From NCBI RefSeq assembly GCF_000142905.1, contig NW_013657653.1, positions 124,001-188,000 on the forward strand: a DNA stretch of 64,000 nucleotides. Reading direction: 5' to 3'. Source of the stretch: Thecamonas trahens ATCC 50062 (lineage: Eukaryota > Apusozoa > Apusomonadida > Apusomonadidae). Each line of letters opens with the position of its first letter. Position 1 is the first letter of the stretch. Both the position numbers and the translations under genes were made by a program. Below are positions 42,001 through 54,200 of the stretch, in pieces. A model generated the notes under the pieces. It made no database searches. It worked only from the letters and a program-made list of their open reading frames with translations, and was not told where the DNA came from.

Positions 42001-45000
42001 CGGCGTACTCGTAGCAGCCGATCGAGGTGAGACCAGCAAGGGACGGCGGGTTGCGGGAGATGACGGCGTACGGCTCGCTGACGCCCAAAAGACGGGCACC
42101 CTGGTTGACGCCAGCGCACGATCCGCCGGGCACAAAGGTGACCGAGCCGGTGAGGCCGCCGCTAAGGTCGCACGAGGCGCAGGCCGCGGCCGCATCGCTG
42201 GGGGTGAGGACGAGGGATGCAGTGGCAGAGGCCGCAAGCTCGAGCGCAAGCGCAGGATCGGCGGTGATGACAAGCGACCTCTCGTTGGGGCTGACCTCGA
42301 GCTGGGCGCCGACAAGCGCAGCAGTAGCCGCAAATGATGAAGTGTCAAAAGCGTAAGGCATGCCCGCGTCGAGATCAAGGGTGATGACGATGGCAGCGGC
42401 GGCAGCGTCCGAGTAGGCGAGGTCAAAGCCGCGGACGTGTGCAAGAGAGAGGTCGACGAGAGCCGAGCCGTCGGTGGCGGCGGTGGCACGAAGGCCGAGG
42501 GAGAGCGCGGGCGCGGCGCGGGTGGCGACGATGCCCGGGTAGGTTGCCGGAGCGGCGGCGTGCCAGAGAGTGGCGGAGAGCGGCAGGTCTGGTGCGGTCG
42601 ACGGAGCCCAGTCGTTAAGCGGAAGACGGAAGTCGGGCACAAGGTGGGCTCGAACAGTGATGACAAGCTCATTGTCGGCCGGATCGGCAGAGGCCGGGCG
42701 AACGATAAGCGGCGCGACCGGAGTGAGATCGAGCGAGCGCGCGTCCGGGGTAAGCGGGATGTCGGCGTCGACGATGCCCGCAAACGAGGCGGAGAGCACA
42801 GCCGACTCGAGGACCCAGGTCTCATCGATGTCGAGGGTGAGTGTAGCTGGCACCATTGTCCCGTGCGGGAGCGTGGCGGTCAAAGTCAGGTCGACTGACT
42901 CATAAGCGAGGACCGGGAAGAGGCGAGCGGCCGAGGCACTCGCGCATGTGGTGGAGATCTCGAGCGGGCGAGCGACAAGCGGGGTGATGGCGACCGAGTG
43001 GGCGGCGACGGCACCATGGGTGAGCGTCGGCGGGACGACTTCCGGCTGGCAGACCGGTGCGGTAGGGGCCAGTGAGCGAGCGCGGTAGGCGACGTCGAGC
43101 TCGATAGGAAGGACAAACGAGTCGCCGATGGGCACCGAGTCCGGCAAGGTAGCCACAAAGGTGCAGACAATGGCGTCGTGGGGGCTAGCGAGGCCAAGTC
43201 ATAGCTGAAGAGGGTGGCCGAGGCCGAAGTCGGGACAAGGGCGCTGGCTGACTCGATGGGAGTGTCGTCGAGGTGGAGGACGCAGTCAACGGCAACGTAG
43301 TCGGGCTTGGCGACGGTAAAGACAAGGTCGTAGGCGGGTGCCAGCGGGTGCCAATCGATGGTCTTGTGCTCCGTCGTCGAGGTCCAGGTCAGGACGTCGC
43401 CGGCCTGGTAGGTGTCTAGCGCAACCGCCGAGTCGAGCGCCGGCTGCGAGATGCCGAGCGTCGGCGAGATGACGACCTGTGTGGGCGAGGTGCCTGCCAC
43501 GGAGAGCACGTTGCTTGACGAGGCCGAAGTAGTGTAGGCGTACGAGGCAAAGAGCGCGACGTACGAGCCCTGGGCAGCGTCAGCATCAACGACGGTAGTG
43601 ACGGTGATGGTGATGACGTCGCCGGGAGTCTCGGCATTGTTGGGGTTGTTGATGATGGCGTCGGGATGCGAGCCGTCGTAGAGCGGGATGGAGAGCATGC
43701 CCCACGAGGTGACCGGCGGGACATCAAGCGAGACGCCGTCGAGGGAAGTCGGCGAGCTGATGGAGGCCGAGCCCGAGATGATGGTGAGCGGGCCGCCGAC
43801 ACCGACGTAGAGGTGCGGGTTGTGGTTGACACCCTCGGGGAGGAAGATGCTGATCTGGAAAGTGAGTTCCTCTGAAGGCGCGACGTAGGGAAGGTCGTCA
43901 GTGCCAAGGCAGGCATCAACAATGTCGACAGCGACGACAGCGGCAGCGAGGGTCCGGTCAAGGGTGACTGGGTCGGGCGCGTAGGTTTGCAGGCAGCCAA
44001 TGGCGGTGGGCGCCGGCGCAGCCGCAAACGTGCGCGCGGCCGTGTAGGTGACGACAGCGCCAGACGGCGCTGACTCGGCGATGACGCCAGGCAGCGCCAG
44101 GACTGAGATGTCACCCGGGTCGAGTCGCGGGTAGAGGAGAGTGACGATGTTGCCGTCGGTGGTGATGGACGACGGCGCTGGTCCGGAGCGGTGGGCGAGG
44201 TCGGCGACGTCAAAGGTGTGGTACTCGGGAATGGTGACAGGTGACACGGATGGCGACGTCGAAGGCCGGGGTGTGGCGAGCGATGGGGACCGAGACCGCG
44301 AGGTCGAGGGTGATGGTGTCGAGAGCGTCACCGATGATCGTCGGCGTCGACGAGAGGGCGACATCAACGTCAGGCTGAACAACGTCCAAGTGGTAGCGCG
44401 AGGTCACGCGCGCGCCTGACGACGTGATGGCACGGGCCCTGACCGAGACGCGGCTCGGAATGGTTTGCGGATCGGCGGAAGCGTCAAGCCAAAGAGTGAC
44501 GACAAAAGAGATCTTGTCGCCGTCAGAAACAACGTTGTCGGGAGCATTGGTGAGCGAGCCGAGCTCGATGGTGGCGGCCGAGCCAGCAGCGTTGATGGTA
44601 GCTGACGCGCCAGACCAGGAGATGGTCGGCGGGTCCGGGGTGGGACAATCGATTCGATGACGAGGATGCCTGCGGCAGACGAGGCAAACTCAATTTGGGT
44701 GTCGGGCGAGACACCCTCAGGCAGGAGGATGTCGAGAGTGACGGTTGCCGACTCGCAGGGCGCAAGGTCAAATTTGCCAGACCGATCCGCGGCCTTGGCG
44801 GTAAAGTCAAACGAGGTCTCGCCGTCGCGCCAGGCGAACGACGGCGAGGCGATGGTGACCTGCGCGGCAGTGGACGAAGGAGAGACGCGGCGAGTGCTGA
44901 GCGGAGCAGCAGCAGTGCCGTCGTAGCCCGCGGGCGCTGCGGCGGGCGCAGCGCAAGTGGCGCCCGCGCTGACCGAGTCGATGACATAGGCGTCAAACGA

Positions 45001-47072
45001 GACGATGGCAATCGAGTTGCCGGGCAGAGCGTGAATGATGAGGCCAGGCGAAGCCGAGTCAAACAGATGGTCGTCGGCGGCGAGCGTGTAGGCGAGTGGC
45101 GAGCCCGCGGCGTCGGTGACGGTCAGCGAGAGGCCGCATGGGAGCGGACGACGCGAGAAGCAGGTGTCGTCCAGGTCAACAACAACGGTCAGGTCGTGAG
45201 CAACGCCTGATTGAGTGTTGGCGTAGGCGAGGGCAAAGCGGACAGTGTCGCCGCCGTCAACGTTCTTGGTGGGAGCGGCAACAGGCGTGGCGAGCGCCGA
45301 GGTAATGGTCATCGAGGTGGGCGCACCCGATGCAGAGGTACAAAAGTCAACGTCAAAGGCGTCGAGCCACGCAGATGCATCGCAGGAGGAGCAAGTAGCG
45401 GCAGCGGCAGGGTTCGAGGCGGCGATGAGCGAGGCGGCGGCAAGCGAGACAAGCGGCTGGCGAATGGCAGCCTTGGATGGGTCCGAGGTAACAAAGATGC
45501 CGTTCTCGACTGCAGTGGCCGTGGCCGAGGCGACGGCGAGGTCGGGCGAGAGGTGATCATCAGCAATGAACGAGCAGCGGATGACAATCTCGCGGGTGAC
45601 CGACTGCGGGTCCGAGTGTGAGGGGAACGACCAGGAGAGCGAGTTGGCAGCGCCGTCGACGGCAAAGACCGGGGCACCGAGGACGTCGGTGGCGGTCGAG
45701 TCGGGCGCCGGGGCGCAGGACCCGGCCGGCGGAAACGTGCTGGGAGCAGCATGGTTGTAAACGGTACCGGTCACATCGTGGCGCGGGGCAGGAAGTGCGA
45801 GCGAGATGTCAAGCGAGGCCTCGTCAGACGAGATGAGCATGTAGCGGAGCTCGTAGGTGATGGCGTGGCCAAGGTCGGCGATGGCGAGGGTCGAGGTCGG
45901 GACGGCAGCGCCATCGACGCCGACGGTCTCGAGGACGATGGCCTTGGGCTTGATGGGGCGGCCGGTGGCCGCAGCCGCGGTGATGGGCACGCCCGAAGGG
46001 ATGATGTCACCCCGCCAGATCGAGTCGGCGGCAATGGCGTCGCCGGTGACAAGCGTGGGGTCGGTAGTGACGCGAGTGTCGGTGAAGGCCTCGTTGACGT
46101 TAGCAAACGAGATGAGCGACGCCGACTCGCAGCCGTGGAGCTCGCCGGGGACAGCGCGGTGGGTCGTCATCGAGCCATCCGTCTCAGGGCGAGCATCAAA
46201 GCCGACCGACGACATGTCGTAGACAAGCGAGATCGGCGCAGGCGAGCCCGAGTTGGCGTCGGGGGCGGTGAGCAGGCCGTCATTGTTGGGCGTGGTGCCA
46301 TCGGCAAGGACGAGCTCAAGGACCTCGATGTTGTTGATGGAAAAGTCTCGGACATGACGTTCGAGGTTGTCCACGCCACAAGATCGCGCGGGGTGAGCCA
46401 CTTGGCGCCGGCGGCAAGCGACTGTGGGTAGTCGGACTCGATGGGCACGGCCATCGAGGCGAGCATCGGCCGAAGTTCGACGTCAATGGTGTGGACCGAC
46501 GGCGGGCGGGTGACGCTGGCGCCGGTTGCCGTATCGGTGAGCGTGTAGCTCGAGAGCGAGACAGTAAAGGTAGCAAAGCGCGGACCGCCGACGACCGGCG
46601 CCTGGCCATTGACCGGATCGAGCACAGGCGTCACTCCGTCGGCCTCAAACTCGGGCGCCATGAATGGCGCCGTCATCGTGATCGTCGCGTCGGGCGTGAG
46701 CGCACCCGCACCGCTGTCGCCAGCAAAGGTGAGCGTGCCGCCGAAGCGAGCGGTCTCGAGCGTGAGGTTGAAGGCCGAGGTCTGGCACGTCGCCGTGCCG
46801 ATCTCGCACTCGCCGCCGACGTCAAAGAGCGCGGTGGCTGTGGGGTAGCCGACAGTGACCGCCAGCGATGAGGCGTCGAGCTCAAAGCCGGTTGGGACGG
46901 CCAGATCGATCTTCATCCCGTTGGGGTGGCACGTTCCGGTCGCCATCACCGGGCCGGCGACAAACGAGGTCGTCACCGCGAGGTCGGCTCCGAGCACCGT
47001 TGGGATGAGCGCGGCTGAGGTCACGAGGATGAGCGCAAGCGCGCGCACGGGAAAGGAAGAAGGAAAAAACAT
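39036..47072 (-). CDS. Giant type I membrane protein: DUF11-like repeats, vWF type D domain, one TM, frame broken five times
   Basis: ATG at 47072 starts a signal peptide (MFFPSSFPVRALALILVTSA, then to GADLA). Coding continues to TAA at 39036 through five frame switches. Four fit one missing base in a short run (46341-46344, 44637-44640, 43181-43185, 39933-39935). One at ~44240 needs an extra base or two missing. Joined length is ~2,680 residues. The ectodomain has recurring beta-sandwich text like DUF11 (GDTVRFALAYAN, LDILLPEGV). Near ~2145-2330 lies a vWF type D domain (YGDPHIRSYDGLDW, GLLGTPDGDESND). A TM helix at ~2470-2495 is followed by a ~180-residue Ser-rich cytoplasmic tail. An adhesion or cell-coat role is inferred. 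Confidence 0.78.
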
Positions 47073-48288
47073 AGTTGACTTGATCAAACGAACAGCTTGT
47101 ACTGAAGGTGCACAAAGGCTCTTGTCTTTGGAAGAAAAGAGGGTACTACAACATGTTGAGAAGAACGCGACGCGAAAATCGCTTCGGCTTTAATCTGCAG
47201 CCCACTCGAGCGGGTGTTGCGTTTGCGGACAGGTTGGTACGTTCGCCGGATTTTGTGCGATGGCGGTCTGCCGAGCGTCTGGGGAAAGGGCTGTCAGGGC
47301 GAGGATAGCTCCCACTACGGCTGTATAGTGTAGTTGGCTGAAGTAGGAGAAATGAAGAAGGCTCGGGTGTGTTGGGGAGCCGCGGGGAGTGCAAATCGCC
47401 GTGGGTGGGGGCAAAAAGGACAGCGGGTAAAATATTTGTTCTGTTCCATGCGGATGATTGTCAAATTGGCAGCCAGAGCACAAGGTGCGGATGACGGGAC
47501 GTCGTTCTCCGGCGGCCCAGGAGATGAGTACGGAGCGCAACGAGGTATTAGGGAGTTGTACAGCAGATGAACGTGGTTGGCAAGGTTGCCAGCGGGCCGA
47601 TTGCAGATTGCGCATTGCAAAGAGCTTTGAAGCGCGTGGAGAACCTGCGCAAGGCTTGCGCACTCGCAAAGCCTCCAAGCTGAAACCTGACGCTGCACTC
47701 TGTCCGGTTGGGGGTCAGATCAACTACAATGAGACTGAACAAGGCACTTAGATGCGCTTGAGTCGATGTAGGGCGGCATACAAGCGCGCGAGCGCGTCGC
47801 ACGCAGGTCGGCCGAGTCTGTGTCACGGTGGTGCCCCATGGGCTAAAACAATGAATTCTATATAAATATATGTAAACGTGACTGTACATATATATATTTT
47901 GTGTCAAATTGATTATTTTGAAAGTTGTGCTGTTTTTCAGCAACAAATATATAAAAGTAATATTTTGTCGCGTTTGGGGTGGAAATATGCCTGTTTTTTG
48001 TAAGGAGGCTGTGAGACCAAACTGAATGCAGCATCGTTGACTCGCTATTGTTGCCGGCAGCATTGTCAGCACACCAGAGATCCTCGCCTTACCCTCAAAA
48101 CACTCTAACGAGGCCCACCCCGCTGCCCTACGGACTTTCCAGCACTCCTACATCACCAACCTGCAGCTACAAACAAGGACGTTATGCAGCTTCCGCTGCC
48201 ACGCCATCTACATGCTGACTTGTCTCCACAGCTGGCTGCTGGGCACAAAAAAATGTATGATCATCCTGCCACAGCAGATGTGGTTTAG
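47073..48288. other. 1.2-kb intergenic region with an AT-rich island
   Basis: Lies between the two giant genes, upstream of the first and downstream of the second. An AT-rich island at about 47848-47965 (tataaatatatgtaaac, tacatatatatattttg) stands out sharply from the GC-rich window. A small stem (aggcttgcg / cgcaaagcct) occurs at ~47653-47675. I found no tRNA B-box, no other RNA gene and no ORF with coding bias. Confidence 0.5.
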
Positions 48289-51200
48289 TTAGTTCAACGT
48301 CGGCTCGTCTTCAGTCACGTCGGCGACAACAGGCGCAAAGCCGCGTGCCGCAAGGAGAGGAAGCGTGCCGTCAGCCTCGTCATCAACGCCACTGACACCG
48401 ATCGACCACCGCCCGCCCCGGAGCATTTTGCGCCGCTCCCGGAGAACAGCGGCATCGAGCGAGCGTCCACGGACTGCAAGGACCGCGGTCGAGAGCCACT
48501 GGCCCCAGAACGCGATGCCCCAGAGCGCAACGACTGCCAGCGGCCCGTGCCCGCGGAGGAGGAAGAGCGCCACGCCGCCGACAATTGCCGACACCGTGGT
48601 GGTAACCACTGCATGAAGGGCGAGCACACGCCGCTGCCCGCCCTGCACAACGTTCCACACTGGGGCCACGAGCTCGCCGGCCGCCGCGATGGTCCACAGC
48701 CCGAGCGAGACGGAGATCGAGACCGCGGCCTGCGACCGCCCGCCGAGCACCGCCGCCGAGACTGCTGCGCCAAAGGTGAGCAGGTATCCGAGCCCAGCCA
48801 CGGCCTTGCTCGCTGTGTCCGGCGAGTCCAGCGCTAGGTGCGCGCCAGTCATGACCACAACCACCCGTGTCCGCACCGTGTCTAGCACGAGGCCGAGCGC
48901 AAGAAGCACGAGGCTTGTCGCCACCACCACCACGCCGGCTCCACTCCGCAGCGCGTTGGCAAGCGCAGGCACAACAAGGACAAACATCGCGAGGCCAAGC
49001 AGAGCACGCGCGAGGCGCGCCACAACAGACGCACCCACGAACCGCCGTCGCGCGAGCACGTGCGACGCTGCCGCAAGGCCTGCCCCAACGCACGCCGCCG
49101 ACGCAAGCCCGGCCGCCACGTTCCGCCACATCGTGTCTTGCTTGGGCGCTGGCGACACAGCCGCGCACTGCACTCCACCGAGGTTCGCCACAGCCTGGTA
49201 CGCCGCCGCAACAGCGTCCACCGTCGTCGGCGACCACTCTGCAAGCCGCGCCCGCGAGACAAGCGCAAAGACCACAAACCGCGCCCACCCGAACCGGTCG
49301 CCAAACACCTGGTTGAGTCCGTAGTCTAGCCCGCGCTCGGCAAACACAAACCCGCACAGTGTCGCAATCGCGCACACGCATGCAGAGCCCAGCACAAAGC
49401 CCATCAGGCTCACGCTAAACGCCCCACCCGCCCCGCCACCGTCGCCACCAAGCACAAGCGGTCCGTACGGGACGCACGCAAGCCCGTCGCGACTCTGCTG
49501 AGCGCTCACCGCGCCCACAACCCGCCATTGCGCTGCCGCCGCGCACGATTCGAGCTCCGGCGCATCTGTGCACGGGCCGCCAAACAGCGCATCCGCACGG
49601 AGCTGCCGCGCCGTGCACTGCGACGACGCGTAGCACGTCCACGAGCATCCATCGTCGCCACAGTACTCCAGCCGCATCGCTCCGCCGGCGTTGCTCACAA
49701 CGCGCGCCTCCTCCACAACAGCCCGCGACGGCTCCCCGTTCGCCACGTTGACAAGCTCCAGCCGCGAGCCAGACCCGGCAGGCTCAAACACAATTGTCGG
49801 CAGCGTGAGCGCCGCGGCGCCAACAAATGCGTCGTCAGTCGACGCTACCGTCGACATCCCGCTCCCGACAGCCGTAATTGCCACCCGGGAGAACAACGCA
49901 CTACCCGGCCGCCCGACCGTCACGTCCACAGCCTTGGCACCAGACGGCCGAGTCACCTCGACCTGCTCGCCCACAGCACGTACCACCGCCCGTGCGCTGC
50001 CACTCGCCGCGCTCGTGTTGAACACCGTCGCGTCGACAGTCACCGCAACATCATCGTCGCCGCCCCACACCGTCGTCGCAGGCACGTTACGCTGCTCCGC
50101 GCTCGTCGAGCCGAGCGCAACATCGCAGCCGCTTCCCTGAATCGACACCGCCGTCCGCATCGCAGCTGTGTCGATCGCCTCAAGTTAAACGCAGCGCCGC
50201 CCGCACCAGCAGTGCAGTGCACATCGGCCTTGCTCGCCGCTGCAAACACGCCGAGTGCAACGGTAGCCCGCGATGTCTTCCGCGCGCCAACCTCAAACAC
50301 TGACCCGTCCTCGCGGGTCACATACAGCTCGGCCTCCTCGCCAACAGCAAGCTTGGCCTCTGACCACACAGCTGTATCGCTGAGCGAGATCCGCGCGCCT
50401 TCGGTCGTCACGTTCACCACTGCAGCACTCACCTCAGCCGCAATCCCAGCCACGCTCACGTTCGTTGCCGTCATCTCCACGTATGACACGCCAAAGAGGC
50501 CGGCACCGCATCCTTGCGCCGACGCGGCCGCTGCTGAGCTCACGCCGAGCTCGCCCACAACCACATCGATCACAACAAGCGACGGCATCGCGTTCTTAGC
50601 CACGCCCTCGGCAGACACGACACAGTGATGGTCCACGTCCACCGCTTTGCCGGCGTCCATAAACACCCGCGTCGTCTCACCCACAAGCCACACAGGCGCC
50701 GTCGCCGAAACAATCGCCCCAGACTGCGCCAGCACATCGCCTCCAGCAATCACAAGCGGGAACGTAAACTCGGCAGGAAGGATGCTTGTATGCGGCGCGA
50801 GCAACACGAGCGCAGTCTCCAGTCCGTCAGGTGCAGGTGCGTCTGCAACACGCACCGTGGTGCCCGGCGCGCTGCTCGCGTCGAGGACAAGCACGTCAAC
50901 GTGCTGCAGCGTCAGCCGCAGCCCACCAACAATCACCCGCCCGTATCCGCCGTAGCCTAGGTCGTGCACGCTCACGTCGTAAGACGCCGACGTGGAAGGC
51001 AGCGCCGGAAGGTGCAGCACAACCGTGCCGTTGCCTCCGTACACTCCATGGACAGCAACTGACATTGGCTCGTCCACCGCAGCGAGTGCAATGTCCAACA
51101 CCCAATCCTTGGCCACTTCGCCCGGGTGGCTGGCAGACGCGGCAGCAAACGTGCTCTCGGACGAGACCGGAAGCTGCACAACCTCGATCACCTCCTTGCC

Positions 51201-54200
51201 GGCAAGGTCAAAGTCGAGATGCCCACCCACAGGTGTCGTCACGTTGATCGTCCGCGGCGAGCCGCCAAAGTAGCCGGCCAGCCACGGATATGTCGACATG
51301 TCTGGCGTCCCGCCGAGTAGCGACATCGCGTCGTCCGTCGTTAGCTGCGAGACAACAAGTGTCGGCTCAGGCCGCCCGAACCCACACGGCACCACTGAGT
51401 CACCCTCAAGCAGCGACGGTGAGAGCGAGTCCATCACAGGCGGCGCCCAGAACACAACAACGTCGGCAGCTCCATCAGCGCCCACAGCCACACGCGTCGG
51501 CGAGTCCAGTGGGCCTACAAAGTTGGCAAAGTCCACCCCCTCTCCGAGATCCACCTCGAGCGGTGCCGAAGCTCCAGACACCAGGTAGTCCAGCAAGTCA
51601 ATGCCATTTCCAAGTGATGCGCTCAATGCCACGTTCTGCACCTTGGCCCCGAGCACGCCGTCCCTCCCACCGCCGGTTGTGATGTTCATCACATATTGGC
51701 TGGCGACAGCAGAGTACGCCAGCTGACATGCCGGCAGCCCATCGGTACCCGCTGGCACTCCGTTCGCCGCTGCAAGGCCCATCGTCCATGCTGTCGCCGC
51801 TGTCGGCGGCCGGAGCAAAACGCCCGATTGCGGCTCTGCCATGCAAACCCGGTGCGACGCAAAGTCGAACCACTGGTCCGGAGCACTCGCGCCCGTCGCA
51901 CTCGCAAGCGTCAGCGACCCACCGCTCGCTGTTCCCACAAACACCGGCGCCGCAATCGCCGCCAGCGGATGCTTGTTCGACCCGGCAGTCCCAAACGTCA
52001 CGTCAATCGTCCCGTTCGCCACAACAGCTGCAGACGACGACGCCATCACAAGCTTGGCAGCGCCGGCAGACGTGTACAGCACCTCGGTAGACTCGCTGGC
52101 CATCACATGCTCGGCTGCAGTGCTGCCCACTCCAAAGTCGACACGCGCACGCGCCACGCCAACCATCTCCACACTGAACGAGCTTCCGCTGCCTGCAGCC
52201 GGCGTCACCTCGATGAGGCCGTCCGACACCGCGTAGCTCATCGTCCGTGCATCGTCGCCACCACGCACGTGCACAAACACAGTTCGGTCACTGGCGTCCT
52301 CGTTGAACACCCGCACCTTACATCCATACCCGTCGAGCTTCTCGCCGCCGTTGCCGAGCACAATGTTGTGGAACCCGCTGCCGCGCGGATACACCGTCAG
52401 TGTCGAGCTCTCATCACACCCGCGCAGGTCGTACGTCAGCTCATGCTCGGCGCTCGCACCCACGCCCATCACGTTGACATTCGTCCCCGCCACAGGCGTC
52501 GCCACGTACACCATCGTCTCACGCTGCGCATCAGACGCATGCATCTCCACGTTGAGTACCTGAATGTCTGCATAGTCCACAGCCCGCGACGGTCCGCTGC
52601 CAAAGTGACCCACAACGTTCGTTGCCTGCACATCGGCCATCAGTCCGTCGCTCGCCAGCGTCACGTTGAACACATTGTCCACACCGCCGTTGCCGTCCAC
52701 AGACAGCATCGACACAATGCCGGCAAGGTCTGGCACAAGGAACACATCGTCCGCATCACCACCAGCCACACTCGACGCCGCCAGCGGCGACATCGCCACA
52801 CCGTCGCTACTTGGCTTCCACTCGAGAACGTCGTCCTCGTCACCAAGCGACGCAGTCAGCGCCACGTTGTCCACACCGAGTCCCACAATACCGTCGACAC
52901 CACCGCCGGTCGTCACGCTCATTACGTACCGTGACGGCTGTCCGCCGTATGCCAGCTGGCACGCCGGCAGCCCATCGGTCGCCGCGGGAACACCCGCTGC
53001 AGCCGCAAGCTCCACCGCCCACGCCGTCGGCTTGACCGTCGGCCGCATCGGCGTTGCCGTCTTGGCCTCTGCCTCGCACACCCGGTGCGACGCAAAGTTG
53101 AACCACTGGTCCGGGGCACTCGCGCCCGTCGCACTTGCAAGCGTCAGCGACCCACCGCTCGCTGTTCCCACAAACACCGGCGCCGCAATCGCCGCCAGCG
53201 GATGCTTGTTCGACCCGGCAGTCCCAAACGTCACGTCAATCGTTCCGTTCGCCACAACAGCTGCAGACGACGACGCCATCACAAGCTTGGCAGCGCCGGC
53301 AGACGTGTACAGCACCTCAGTTGTCGCGTGGACCATCTTGTGCTCCGCGACAGTGCTACCTACGCCAAAGTGGACAAGCGCGCGAGCAACAGGTCCGTTG
53401 AACACAATCTGCATTCCGTCTGTCTTGCCTGACGCATCTGTCACATGAACGCCGCTGTCAGACACAGCATACTTGAGCGCACGCTTGTCCTGCGCTGCAT
53501 GGACATGGACCGTCACGTCGGCCTTGGCCTCATTGACAATCTCGATATCACACTCATAGTCGATGAGCGAGTGGGCTCCGTTGCCCAGGAGCACAGAGTG
53601 GCTCCCCTCGCCCTGCACGGTCACAACCAGCTTTGACTCCTTGGTGCATCCGCGCAGATCGTAGGTTAGCACCGAGCTGGGCGCACCACCAATGCCAACC
53701 AGGTTGACATTGGTACCTGCCACCGGTGCCGCCACATACAGACCAACAGACTTCTTGCTCGCCGAAGCATGCACGTTGACGTTGAGCGTTTGGATGTTGC
53801 CAAATCCGACACCGCGCGATGGGGCCGAGTCAAAGCCGCCGAGGACAAAGTCGGCCATGATGTCCGCAAACGTCGCATCCTTGGCAAGCGTGACACTGAG
53901 GCTGTTGGCATCGCCACCAGCTCCGTTGACCGTGACCAGCGAGCCGAGAGCCGCGAGGTCAGCAACCTCAAACTTGTCGTCGCCGTCGCCACCGTGAGCA
54001 GACGTCTCGGTCCCGGCCGGCACTGCAGCAACCGTAAAGGTTGTCGCCTGCGACGCCGAGCCCTTCAGCCGCAGCCGCGAGAACACACCCTCGTTACCAA
54101 GAGCCACAGAGAGCTCGTTCTTGCCGAGCAGCACCGTCGACGACTCGATCCGCACGCTCTCTGTCACAACCTCCACCGCAAGCGTGTCGCCTCCAGATCC

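Noticed and set aside
47548-48072. Minus-strand open frame of 174 codons across the AT-rich island
   Set aside because: No consistent codon bias and crosses the low-complexity AT sequence; treated as chance.
49528-50628. Plus-strand open frame of 366 codons within the second giant gene
   Set aside because: Arg/His/Pro-rich antisense shadow of a continuous coding frame.
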